This document shows positions 48,421 through 59,860 of a stretch of 64,000 nt of DNA, one piece after another. Under the pieces are notes generated by a model. That model searched no databases. It saw only the letters and a list, made by a program, of their open reading frames with translations, and was not told the DNA's origin. The position numbers were made by a program, and so were the translations under genes. Location: positions 5,369,035-5,433,034 of the forward strand of contig NW_002060946.1 in assembly GCF_000150275.1 (NCBI RefSeq), read 5' to 3'. Numbering within the stretch: position 1 is the stretch's first letter; every line of letters begins with the position of its first letter. The DNA is from Trichoplax adhaerens (Eukaryota; Placozoa; Uniplacotomia; Trichoplacea; Trichoplacidae).

Positions 48421-51400
48421 AAAATTAAAGGAATAAGGTTTCGATTTTCTCTATCTACATCCATTTAAGATAATCATGGATTTAGAAAAGATAATGACCA
48501 AATCGACTATAAGTCTAGTTAGAATGTAATCTACAGTAGAAAAATGATTCTTTTCTACTTCTATTTTACCTACAGTAGTAGGAATATAATATTACGGAGA
48601 TATGACTTGTCTTAAACATCACTTAAGGTCAAGTACAGTATATGTTTACGATTTAATGATGTAAATAAATAAATAGCAGTAATTAGTTTATTCTTCACTT
48701 TACATCTTGTTTGTAAATAAATAGCGTAAAAATTCTGCTATTTCTTAGCCTTAGTACGTATATCCATCGACTACTAGAAATTACAATTGTCTATAATTTC
48801 TAGTAGTCTGTGGTATACCTAAACAATCAAATTTAGCTAAATTGCATATTATAATAAGAGTACTATTCTAAGCTCTATCTGCCAAATGGATTAACACAAC
48901 TCACTCTTAAATCATATAAAGACTATTACTTAGCAATCCTTTCCTACAATTTGACGAAATAGACAAAATTTCTTTTCTTATTTCATTACTGATATCAGAT
49001 GCATTTATCTCATTAATTTATATATTGCAGTGCCCCAGTATTTTGACCTTAAATCTTATTTTTTAAATGAAAAATCTTATTCAAAGGCTGTATTAAACGC
49101 TTCATTTATAAAACAATATATTTTGGAATAAATTTATATCATTAATAGGTATCCATTAAAAATGTACTAATTTCCGTTACGCTAAGATATTAGTTCCCTG
49201 CTAGTATAAGAGAAGTTCATGAAACTAATTTAGCTAGTAGCCGTCTAATTATCTATTTCATGATATCAATATTACGGTTAGCTCTAGGTTTTGCTAGTTA
49301 GTGCAATTTAAGCTCCTTTTATTACTTCATATTGTACTTACTATCAATCAATTTAGTTTAATCAGATATTAATAATTGAATCCTATTTATCTATATTCTC
49401 CTTATCCTTCAATTTACTAGCATAATCTTTCCTAAGCTGAAAATTAGATATTCTGGATAATTCACTTTGCGTTTAAAATATGATATGGTATTACTCTCCA
49501 CTTAAAAATAAACAAAATCGATATTGATCGCTTTAAAATTCGAAGATTGGATTTTGATGTAGCCACTACTTTCATAAGTAAGTAAATATTACTTAACTCA
49601 GCGTAGATATTCCTTATCAACTTTGAAATTAGCTAATAAAATTTGTAGGTTATAGTAATTAGCTGACTCTCTTTCATCTTTAAGGAACTTCTACATTATA
49701 TGCAATTAATCAATAGTATAAAGAATATTTTTTAGAGCAAGCACTACGTGGAGATACATTACTAAACTGTCAATCTTGAAATAAAATTATCCAATAAACG
49801 CTGCCAGCAATTTTAGTGCATGTTACTCGTCAATTTCACTGACTTACTAGTTAGGGTTAAACAATAAGTAATATCTACGGTGTATTCTATACACTTTGAA
49901 AACAAATTTTAATTCTAATATAAATGATCTCATTAATTACATTAGTAAATCGAATCACATAAAACTACATAGACAATATTAAAATTCAAGGTGAAGACTT
50001 TTATCGGTGAGCTGCAATGGTTCTATTACTTATACATAAGTATTGAACAATTCAAGATAGATTTTAACGTAAAATTTCCACGTAGAAAACTCTCAGACAT
50101 TAAGCAAATTAGTATAAATATTTTTATTATCGTCTTCTATAGAGTGCAACAGAGGCTAAAACCAAATGAAGTTTTCTTCTTAATTCAAGCAGAAAGATAT
50201 TAGGATTATAGTCATATCAACTGGTAGATAATACTGTGTCGATTTATTTCAACTATTGTAATGATCGAGTAATAGTCTTTTACTATTACTACATATGAAA
50301 TAACAAAAATTGCGCTAAATAAGAGTCCGACCATAATTTCAAACAGGAAGATATGATATAGTAATAGTACCAGCTAGTAGAAAAATAATGTAGCTACTTT
50401 AAAATAGTGTAAGGTATAGTTCGTGTAATGTAACTAGTATTGTGATTGTAGACTGCTAGCCATGTTTAGTATAATGTACGGTAGATATTATTCTAAGAGA
50501 TATTTGGTAGCTATAACTATAGACTGTAGTGGTAGAGACTCTATGCTAGAGTACAGATGACTATATACAGTAAGGTGTTGAGTTACTAATAAGGCTATAG
50601 GTAAAAACAGAACTGTAAATCATATATTATAATATGGTTAATTCATCGTACTTTGGCTGGTGTGAATAATGTCTACGTAAATACTGTAATCGTATCCATA
50701 TTGGATTAATGATGGTCCGCAGTAGAATAGTCTTACTAAGAATAATTTAACTATGTATAAAATAAGGTAAAAGGTTGCCATGCGGATTGTAGCTGCGAAT
50801 GCTACGAAAAGTATAAAAGCATGCAACTTTAGATTATTCTGTTAGTTTGTTCTAGAAGTCTTTAGTATTTCGCGAACTGACTAGGCAATTCGCGAAATCA
50901 CTGGATTTCGTACTTGCACGGTAACAGTATTCGGCTAAAGTAGAGCTGTGTGTAGTTGATCTTTGTATAAGATTCAATAAAGCCCTTATTTTTCTAAAAT
51001 TTGGAATTTCGTGATTGGTATATATCACATCTCGCTATAAATTTTTTTAGTAAACAATTCAAAGGCGACCTAGTTATACTATTACCTTACCGTTTATACT
51101 GTACTGGATTTAAAATTTAGTCATCTTTCGAATAGTCGTCATGACTGATTAGACCGATACAGTATCTAAAGGTGAGGCTAAATTTGTAGACGCGGTAGCT
51201 AATACATACTACTGATAGTTAATAGAATATGCCACGCAAAATCGTTTCCGTGATAGTGAAATGATACTGATATAAATAGGGTAATCAACATATCCGTCAT
51301 CAAAATATCTTCCGGATAATATAAGGGATAACAAGAGTTTCCTTTTATTTTAACATAATTAGACACAATTAGAATCATCGTTATTAAGAAATTGCTCAGT

Positions 51401-52978
51401 AGATACCCAATTACGGAAGGAATATTTCACAACGATCATGAAGGGGCTTAAGGGTTACGTTATTATCTAATATGTATGATTTTGTACTAAATTATGAATC
51501 TAGTTATAATCAAATTCAGATAGACATATACTTATAAGCAACTCAACCTTAATATTATTTCTAAAAAATGAATGGCTGTCACAAACCAGCTTCGTGATAA
51601 GGATAACGTAAAACAAATCTCTAAATTACTATAGTCTCCGGGATTCAGTATCCCTTAACTACCTCACAAGAATTTAGACCTCTTTGATTCTACGTTAAAC
51701 TCAACTAGACAATTGAGAACTGCTTTATTCAACTATCTGACGGGCTTATATACCCTTCTACAGCAGCTAACATTCATGAGTCATCTTATAAAAATTCTTA
51801 TGTAAGAACATCTACTAACTAATTTTTCACAGTCGGGCTACAATATGTCCATTCACAGAATCATTTCAGTACACATTACAGCACAGCATTAAATTTACTG
51901 TAACACATTTATAATTAGAGTAATTCCTACTGTAAGTAACTAGTTGTAATATATTATCACTATATTATATTAACCAAATTTAGATGGCTATTTCTTCACG
52001 GTAGTTCGTACCGTGACAATGGCATAAGAGCTTTATTAATTATTAACACCAAAATAGAGTAACAATGCATTTATTAACTCCTTACGAGTACCTGTGCCAT
52101 TAACGTTAAAAGCAAAATTGACGTATCTGAGATTCGAAAAGGATTAGGATACGCAATGTAATGATTTACCACACAGGCAAAAAATACTAAACACCATGTC
52201 AATGATGCATATAAACTGATAACTGTATCGCATTAATACATCGAAATTTTAGTCTTTGTTGTAAATGCAAATTACACCAATTATCACCTTAACTGGCGAT
52301 TTCATTCTTGGTTTTTGGATATTTCGATGAAGAAAATTTAAAAAGCATCAGTAACACAAACTATAGAAATGTTATATCTACTTTCCATATAACTTATCAA
52401 GGCTTATCTATTATAGCCTCATAGAAATACTTTCAATCTTATACAATTACACAAAATTGCTAAATATTATGTTACTGATGAATCGAAATGACTTACAGGA
52501 ATTGTATTGTAATTTATCACTATCAATGTAGTACAAATTATAGTGTTAACTTACAGCTTCAAATGGCTGTTTACTACATTTATAAAAAACTTATTGTTAT
52601 TATACCAATTTTTCGTAAATACTTTATAAGAATTTTGTAATACTAACTTAGGTAATATGATTAAATTTTTCACGTTACATGGTAAATCAACTATAGTTGC
52701 GCTTATTCTCTATCCTTCTGATCTATACCAATAAAATTAGACTAGCGGGAGTGAAGATATCATTCTAACTGAAATAGATCACATAACTGTCTTTCAAATT
52801 TCATTTATAGAAAGCTATCATCCTATGATTTTGCCATGAATTAGATACATTGCCAGTATACGCAATGAACCTTTTGACTTCGACATTTTTAATACAATAT
52901 TTACTAATTGTAATCTAATTTATCCATGCTAAAGAGAAAATTTTAATTCGATACATCTTCCATGTTGCTATATAGCTG
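48421..52978. other. gene-poor stretch with a perfect short hairpin
   Basis: A perfect 15-bp inverted repeat, gactactagaaatta with its complement, lies at 48769-48808. A plus-strand frame at 49991-50203 ends in a run (RVQQRLKPNEVFFLI) that faintly recalls the ATG8/LC3 fold. Other frames, such as 50638-50826, are unsupported. Confidence 0.4.
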
Positions 52979-53521
52979 TTACATGATGATACATTTATTA
53001 TCTTGCCGTTGCTTTATGAGTTCATAGACAGAGAGATAACCTTGAAGACGAGCAGTCCGAGCAGGTGATTTTGCATCATAGTTCTTGATTTTACAATCGA
53101 GGGTATCAATCTTTAAGATTTCTTGAACGATATCCCGATTTCCGTTACGAGCAGCTAAATGGAGAGCAGTGTCTCCTTTAACATTCTGAGCATTAATATC
53201 ACGAATAAAATCACTACAACTCAGTAGTAGCTGGACTATAGCTGCATGTCCATTTTCGCATGCTACATGAAGGGCCGTATCGCCATTGAGATTATTCATT
53301 GCAAGATCAATATTGGGGTGGCTATTTTTATAATTAATAATTACTTGCACTACTTTAGTACGGCCTCGTGCGGCAGCCAACAATAATGGCGTATTTTTTT
53401 TACCATCAGTGTCGTTAACATTCGCAACAGTCTTCAGTAGGCTATAAACAACAGCAGAATTACCGCGTTCAGCTGCTTCTAGTAGTAATGTAGTAGTACT
53501 ATTCAATCTGAGTCTTTTCAT
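52979..53521 (-). CDS. small ankyrin-repeat protein with C-terminal CaaX box
   Basis: Single exon, 180 codons from the first ATG; the frame is open 15 codons further upstream without another ATG. About five ankyrin repeats: a degenerate cap near 8-31 (LLLEAAERGNSAVV), then NTPLLLAAARGRTKVV, GDTALHVACENGHAAIV and GDTALHLAARNGNRDIV, and a diverged last repeat near 149-167. Consensus TALHxAxxxGH, the turn and the helix residues are well kept. The protein ends NKCIIM, a CaaX motif whose final Met favours farnesylation, so membrane anchoring is predicted. No catalytic domain. It is a paralogue of the gene at 58865-59452: same strand, similar length, the same layout and a CaaX end. Its binding partners cannot be told. 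Prenylation is inferred from the four-residue motif only. Confidence 0.88.
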   Translation of the reverse strand: MKRLRLNSTTTLLLEAAERGNSAVVYSLLKTVANVNDTDGKKNTPLLLAAARGRTKVVQVIINYKNSHPNIDLAMNNLNGDTALHVACENGHAAIVQLLLSCSDFIRDINAQNVKGDTALHLAARNGNRDIVQEILKIDTLDCKIKNYDAKSPARTARLQGYLSVYELIKQRQDNKCIIM

Positions 53522-56500
53522 TTTATACCAGTATGCTTTCAAGATGAAGCTCAAGCTTAATTTCAACTTTAATTTACAGTAATAAATTCCTATAAGTGAG
53601 ATAAAGAATAGTTTTAAAGCTCGATACCTGTTTCATGAAGCGCTTAAACAACTTTAGTGATAAGTACACACACTCACACACAGTATTAATTTACTTCATA
53701 TGGGATTAAAATACAACTTTGGTAGCAGTTAAGTATGAAATTGTCCAAATCAGTGCAAAAATTTTCTGTTACAAGCCGAATAGAGATTAAACTAAGCAGT
53801 AAATTTGAATGATGTAGAGCCTCTGAGGTTATGTAAATATTTAAAATTTGACCGATAACCAATTATGATTATTCCAACTGATCTCCAAAAACCGGATACG
53901 AATTGTTATTAATTTATCATACTTTAGATAAATTTATAGTATCACCAGTATTACGATTCATATACTAATGATATACCATTTTATAATTCATAAAGGATAG
54001 TTTTTATTTTACTTATATAGGGACAAGAATCACGAAAGATTGTAAGCTATAATTTATAAATCTGATCCAATCTACTAATATATCCACTTCCGTAGATTTT
54101 CTGATTTTAATTTTAACTGTAATCTGTGACTTCTGTCGTATGAATGATTATGAAATGTCTTGTATTAGAATTTATCTTCGATAAGGAATGAATCTACTAG
54201 ACGGAAAGACTTAGCTTCCAGTTACAAGTTACATTCACTACATGGCAATAAATTTGACATAAATAAATTTAACGTAAATAAATGGGGTAAATGTAAGAGA
54301 ACACACCTGTAAACAAGTGTTATAGCATTGTTTACATGATAGTAGTTTAATTTAAGAAATTTTAATTAACTTCTGCTTATTGCATTATTGGCAGAAATTT
54401 AGTTATACTTCTTTCAGAGTATATAATGAACGTATATTAATATGAATTTTGCCTAAGGTAAAGGTGGTTTACACAGTCGTTATATCAAATTACGAAGAAG
54501 TTGGCATAAATCTGCGATTCTATGAAATAAATATTAATCTTCGAAGTGCTTTAGTAATATAAAATTTATCGTGATCAATATACATATTAGAATATATTCC
54601 CGTACAAGCTAATTTAAAGTTAAAACTCTGATTAATGACGTATTTAAGTTATTCTTGCTATTTGAAATTGAGAATATCATTACACGGATAGAAATTTTTG
54701 TTGAAATCGTTCATGTAAAGAAATGGAAACGTAATAAATCGTTTACTTCATTCACGCAGTATTAGACATATCATTCATCCGTTGATTTAAAGGTAATAAT
54801 TTCAAAATCATCCTATCCGTACTTTTTACAATCCAACTATTTTTACCTGATATGGAACGAGAGATTTCTTCTTCAAGACAAGGAAGACAGAAATATCAAA
54901 TGATTTAAGTGAATGATTAAGATGAAAATATAGATGGCGATTCTATTAGCGAAATTTTTATGAGTGATTAAAAAATTGAAAAGTAACGGTGGTTATATAA
55001 CTATTTTTCGATTGTACGAACTATCAATAGATAGAAGGCATCAAAATAGAATTCAATAATTGTATGTTGCAAATATAAAATAATTATCAGTACATAGAAG
55101 ATTTTTGCATGACAATTGGTTATGATGATTGTAAGGAACAGAAATGATCACAATTAAATCGACTATGATTGATTTTTAACTTTGACGTAAGAAATAAAGG
55201 TAATAAAGACAATGGCTATTTATCTGGACAAGACCTCCAAAAGGATAGTGCTGATGATGTCGTTACCCCAAAAACACTTATCCTATGATACCTATTACCT
55301 GATAATGTAGAAAAAGAATAGAATTTGATTACGCTTAGATCCAATGAGATTGAACAATGTAACCGTAAAAAAAGAGCTGCTAATATTCTTATCCATTATG
55401 ATATCAATATCTGACTTGACTGAGATGGGTAGTACCGTAAAGGCTTTCGATTGCATCCTGTGGCGTAGCCCCAAATATAGCTAAATAGATTGTGAAAATT
55501 GTGAGTAGCAAACGATAGGTTGTGAGATTGTAGAGTAATAAGGTTCTAATTAGGTAAATGAGTTTATTAAGACTAACCAGTTACAGTAAGTATTTTAGCT
55601 CTGCTTAGAAATATCTTGTTAAGGTGTTATAACACCAATGAAGGGTGCAAAGCGTGCTGGAATAATTAACAAGGTTGATTATGTGTAAAAATGCAAATGT
55701 ATATAAACCGGAGATTTTATCTCAGTTGGTGAGTGAGCACACCATGTAATATAAAGTGAATTAAGAGAATTATTTTCCTAAGATCAGAGGTTTCATTTTT
55801 TTAACTTAGATTAGATACTGTAAGATCTCTCTTACTTCACTTATATATGATCAATTTGCTAGAATTATAGCACAAATTAGATTCCATAGTATTGCATAAG
55901 ATACTATTTAATCGGCAAACTTCTCTAAAGATCCGGTGTTAATCTCATTACTTACTTGAGCTCTACAATTAATATCTGTTCCAACTTGTAGAATAATAGC
56001 CCATTATATACTCACTCCTATCTACGTAAGACCAATATCTAGGGTGGATTTTACAGTATTAGTATGTACTAGTATAATAATTTAGACTCGTCTAAATATG
56101 GTAGCGATCAAGCCCTTAATCCAGCCATGTAGGCTGATATCTTGCTTAGATTTCACCTTTGTAATAGTATTGGCGCATGTAATAATTTCGATTTTTCTAA
56201 ATTTAGTCAAGCCTTTATTTCCGGTATAACGGTATTTAAGCTATCTCCTCTTTACTTTTAATGGATATACAGACGGATATCTTAGCTGGATTTTTACATT
56301 CGCAAAAGCATTAAAGCGTGCAATAATTTAGATTAGATCCCTTAAACCAGATCTGCCAACATGTAAAATATCTCTTTGACTGCTATGGAAATTCAGGATG
56401 AGATCTTGGCCAGATTTTACGCTTGTGATATCATTAAGAAATGTATTACTTTAGATTAGTTCTATATTGCAACTATACCCTTAATCTAGCCAAGACAACA

Positions 56501-58864
56501 TGTAAACTCTTCCCAGTTCAATTTTATAGAAATAGAGCTCAAAAGTTTTGATTAGACTTTAGACTTGAGATATAACATTAAGATAGGTGATAGTTTAGAT
56601 AAAATCTAGCCAGTAATTATGCCTTTAGTGGCGACCCTATGGCAATTTAAAGGAATTAAAATATACAACCGCTAATATCAGTAAAGTGAAAGTAGATAAT
56701 CTATCGGCATTGGTTGGCTTTGTACTATAGACGTGGACGTCACTAAAATTAAATAGCGAGAAATGATTTCTTGTTCCACTTCACCTTACGACATAAACTT
56801 ATTCTTCAACCAAGGACTGCATGTATATATCTCCGCCATAACCATATCTAATGGGATAATTTTACAATGTAAGTGCAAGTATAATCAATCGATCTTGACC
56901 TGCTATATAACTAAGATCTATCTCCATCACTAAGGATTGAGCAATCAACAAGAACCTAAAATGGTCATTCTTATTTGTTATTACACTACGGATAAACGAA
57001 TAATGCATGATTCCAGAAAACATGACTCCGGAAATTTAGCATATTTGAATTTCTTTTACTTTCCAGTCGAGAATAGAAGATCGGCTGGGAGATATCGCCT
57101 AAGCGTTAAGAAGCAAGAAGGAAATGCTCATTTACTCTGTTGGGAGTATGTAGCTAGCTATTCCTTAAGCTGCAAAATTGACTCTAATAGTTCACATCAG
57201 CAATAAACTATCCGAAACTTACCTCAAAAATTGAATTAGTTAAATACTTTATAATGCTTAAATTATCAATTTTATGATGCTTCCTATTGTCACAATTCCA
57301 GATAGAAAAACGTACAAACAGCTAGATATCTGTTAAAGAAGAGTCCTCTAATATCCTGTTCAATCCTGCTACCTTAATTACTCGTATTAATTATAAAGCG
57401 CAATCTATTTACCCAGCTATCATCAATAATAAGTACTTTACAGGATAATTCTGTCGTTTATTTATAGGGAAATTCAGCCGAATAGCAAGATAATGAATGG
57501 GCCTACCTGTAATTTCATGATTGCTCCTCATAGGCGTAAAGTATTTTTCTTACTAGGTAAGAGATTACGAGTGTCGTAGCAAAGAACATTAGCCCCAGCT
57601 AATTCAACTTTTCTTGCACCCATAATAGCATTAATTATATAGAAAGTCAACGGTAAAATCAACCATTATGTCTGAATAGTGCAATCGCCTGTAGGCCCAT
57701 TAAAATGGACGATGCCTTACACTGATTACTCTTCGATTACCTTGTTGAACTACAGTAATATGGAAATGGACAAGCTAAAACTCTGAACAACGAACAAGAT
57801 TTCTATCGATTTTGTAGCGTTAAATTACTTCATTAAGACATTTTACATTTCTCTTTCCACCAATACCTTAGTACAAAAAGTCATTATTTTATTCTTGACT
57901 TCAAGATAGCCACATTTTGCAGGAGAAATATCGCACTAAATCAATTTTTTTCGCTATGATCAGTGACTGAATTATTATAGTTCATGGAATCATTCATGGC
58001 TCATAAATCTTGTAAATTAACCTACTTTTAGGCCGGAAGAATTTGTGTCTGTTCACTATGTAATTGTCGAAAGAAAATGGCAACTAATAAACATAAAATG
58101 CTGGCTAAACTTAGTCAAAATCGATATCTTTCTCTAGCCAAGTGGACACGACAGAAATAACATCTACTAGTGTTAAAATACAGAATTTTTCATCTAATGT
58201 TATACCTATCATGGCTTAAAAGGAATGAAAATATTTTATTTATTAAATAGAAGTTCAAGCAAATAAAGTTAATATGCATTATCAGATCATAAGAGAGTAG
58301 TAATTATCCCACTAGTTAAAGCAGTATCCAATCTCGGATGAAAAAGAAGAACTTTAATACTCCATAAAACCTCATAAATGAGACACTGAAAAAAAACATT
58401 TTATAATGTATTTTTAAAGTAATTCTAGTTGACCTTATAAGTAAGACGGTACCCATTTCTAAAATATAAATTCAATCTATCGTATTCAAATTGGAAAATA
58501 TGCTTATATTAATCCTATAACTTTGATTTCTTTTTAAATTTTTAGTCTTAATTATAAAAAATTGAGCAGGACCAATTTCTGTCAAGTTTTCAACACTAAC
58601 TAAGAGTTTCCTGCTATTATTTTAGTTGAAAATAAATCTTCTTCCATATCTCACGGTTAGTATTTAGTAATTTCTCCTTTTTAAGAATTAAATGTATCCA
58701 TTTTAACACTTGCAAACTACGGTAATTAAAACAGACGCAATAAGGTTAGTAAATGATTTTTCTGTAGAGAATATATACGTAACATGATCTTGAAGGCTCT
58801 AATTTAGGGCCGCTATAAAGATAAGTCCGGATATCGCAAGTTTAAATCATTTAAGGAAAAGTTT
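53522..58864. other. spacer between the two ankyrin genes
   Basis: Mostly featureless. At 55169-55288 the plus strand holds an open run of 39 codons containing NKDNGYLSGQDLQK, which resembles an EF loop, flanked by stops. A short (ca)n-like run lies near 53670. The plus frame at 56937-57206 (89 codons, non-ATG start) has no supporting context. Confidence 0.4.
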
Positions 58865-59452
58865 TTACATAATTTTACAACTTGGTCCATCTGCCGAAGC
58901 AAACTTGTGTAAATCTTCAGAAATGGTTTTATTTCCATTTAGTTTAGCCATGTGTCTAGGTGTCTTGTATTTCTTGTTTACTATTTTAAAGTTGATACCT
59001 GGAGTTCTTGCTAATAAATCTATAGCACTTTTATGACCCACGATAGCCGCACAATGCAAAGCTGTATTGCCTTCTTTATTAACTGCGTTAACATCTTCAA
59101 TCACTTGTCGATATTTTAGTAGCAATTTAACCACACTGGTATGGCGGCCAATACAAGCTAAATGTAATGCAGTATTGCCATCGCGATTACGATGTTGAAC
59201 ATCGATAGGTCTGCATCTTGTGGATGTATAATTTAGTAGAAGTTCTGTAGCACTAGCATGCCCATAAGCAGCTGCTAAGAGGAAAGGCGTATTATGATCT
59301 CCATCGACTGGATCTAAATTAGTCATAATAGGAAGTAACGCTTTTAAACCTATTATGTAGCCATTTTCGGCATCTTTAAGAAATTGTTTAGAGCTTGCTT
59401 CGCCTATCGACTTAATATCACGATCAATCCACTCTTTCGCGGCACGAAGCAT
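58865..59452 (-). CDS. small ankyrin-repeat protein with C-terminal CaaX box, paralogue
   Basis: Single exon, ATG to stop, 195 residues. The N-terminal helix (about 1-20) differs from the paralogue. Repeats follow with NTPFLLAAAYGHASATELLL, GNTALHLACIGRHTSVVKLL and GNTALHCAAIVGHKSAIDLL, plus a diverged last repeat (KTPRHMAKLNGNKTI). The C-terminus is PSCKIM, again a CaaX box ending in Met. Identity to the 52979-53521 product is clear in the repeats and low outside, so the duplication is old; the CaaX box has been retained, which suggests it matters. Likely a membrane-tethered adaptor (inference). No intron in either copy, so retroposition of an ancestor followed by duplication is one possible origin. 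Confidence 0.9.
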   Translation of the reverse strand: MLRAAKEWIDRDIKSIGEASSKQFLKDAENGYIIGLKALLPIMTNLDPVDGDHNTPFLLAAAYGHASATELLLNYTSTRCRPIDVQHRNRDGNTALHLACIGRHTSVVKLLLKYRQVIEDVNAVNKEGNTALHCAAIVGHKSAIDLLARTPGINFKIVNKKYKTPRHMAKLNGNKTISEDLHKFASADGPSCKIM

Positions 59453-59587
59453 TTCTATAATTCAAGGTAAAATGGTTTGTCGTAGGAAAGTGTCGATACT
59501 TGGATTAAAATAAGTCACTTTTTCCTAGACTATCGTACAGTAGTTGAAAGTTGAAGATAGAAATTAACGTTAGACGTCTTTCATTTT

Positions 59588-59860
59588 TTATGAAGAAGTA
59601 GTGAGTTCAGCAACTCTTCGGCTTAGACGATTACCAATAATATCTTTCAACCAGTAATGGACGAAATGTAGTGTAATATCTGAACCTCCTCTATCCAAGT
59701 TTAATCGATTGCTGATACTGAGAAGAAATGACAACAGCTTCTCGTTAATAAAATAACGACGATAAAAGTCAATCAATAACCCTTAATCAACAGTCTTCTT
59801 AACCTTTCACTGATAAACATGCCAAAATGTTTTCTTAAGTCAACAATGTCGTCGTTAGCA
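59588..59860 (-). pseudogene. possible decayed coding remnant, unknown
   Basis: On the minus strand, 59860 to about 59785 reads LANDDIVDLRKHFGMF and ISERLRRLLIKGY, then a stop; the next frame continues from 59780 with LLIDFYRRYFINEKLLSFLL, SISNRLNLDRGGSDITLHF and VHYWLKDIIGNRLSRRV to a stop at 59588. Both halves look like one helical protein separated by a frameshift. No family is recognised and no upstream exon splices in. It lies 135 bp beyond the start of the ankyrin gene. Confidence 0.3.

Noticed and set aside
53522-53566. Upstream extension of the first ankyrin frame by 15 codons
   Set aside because: It begins with TTG and has no ATG. The first ATG at 53521 gives a complete protein.
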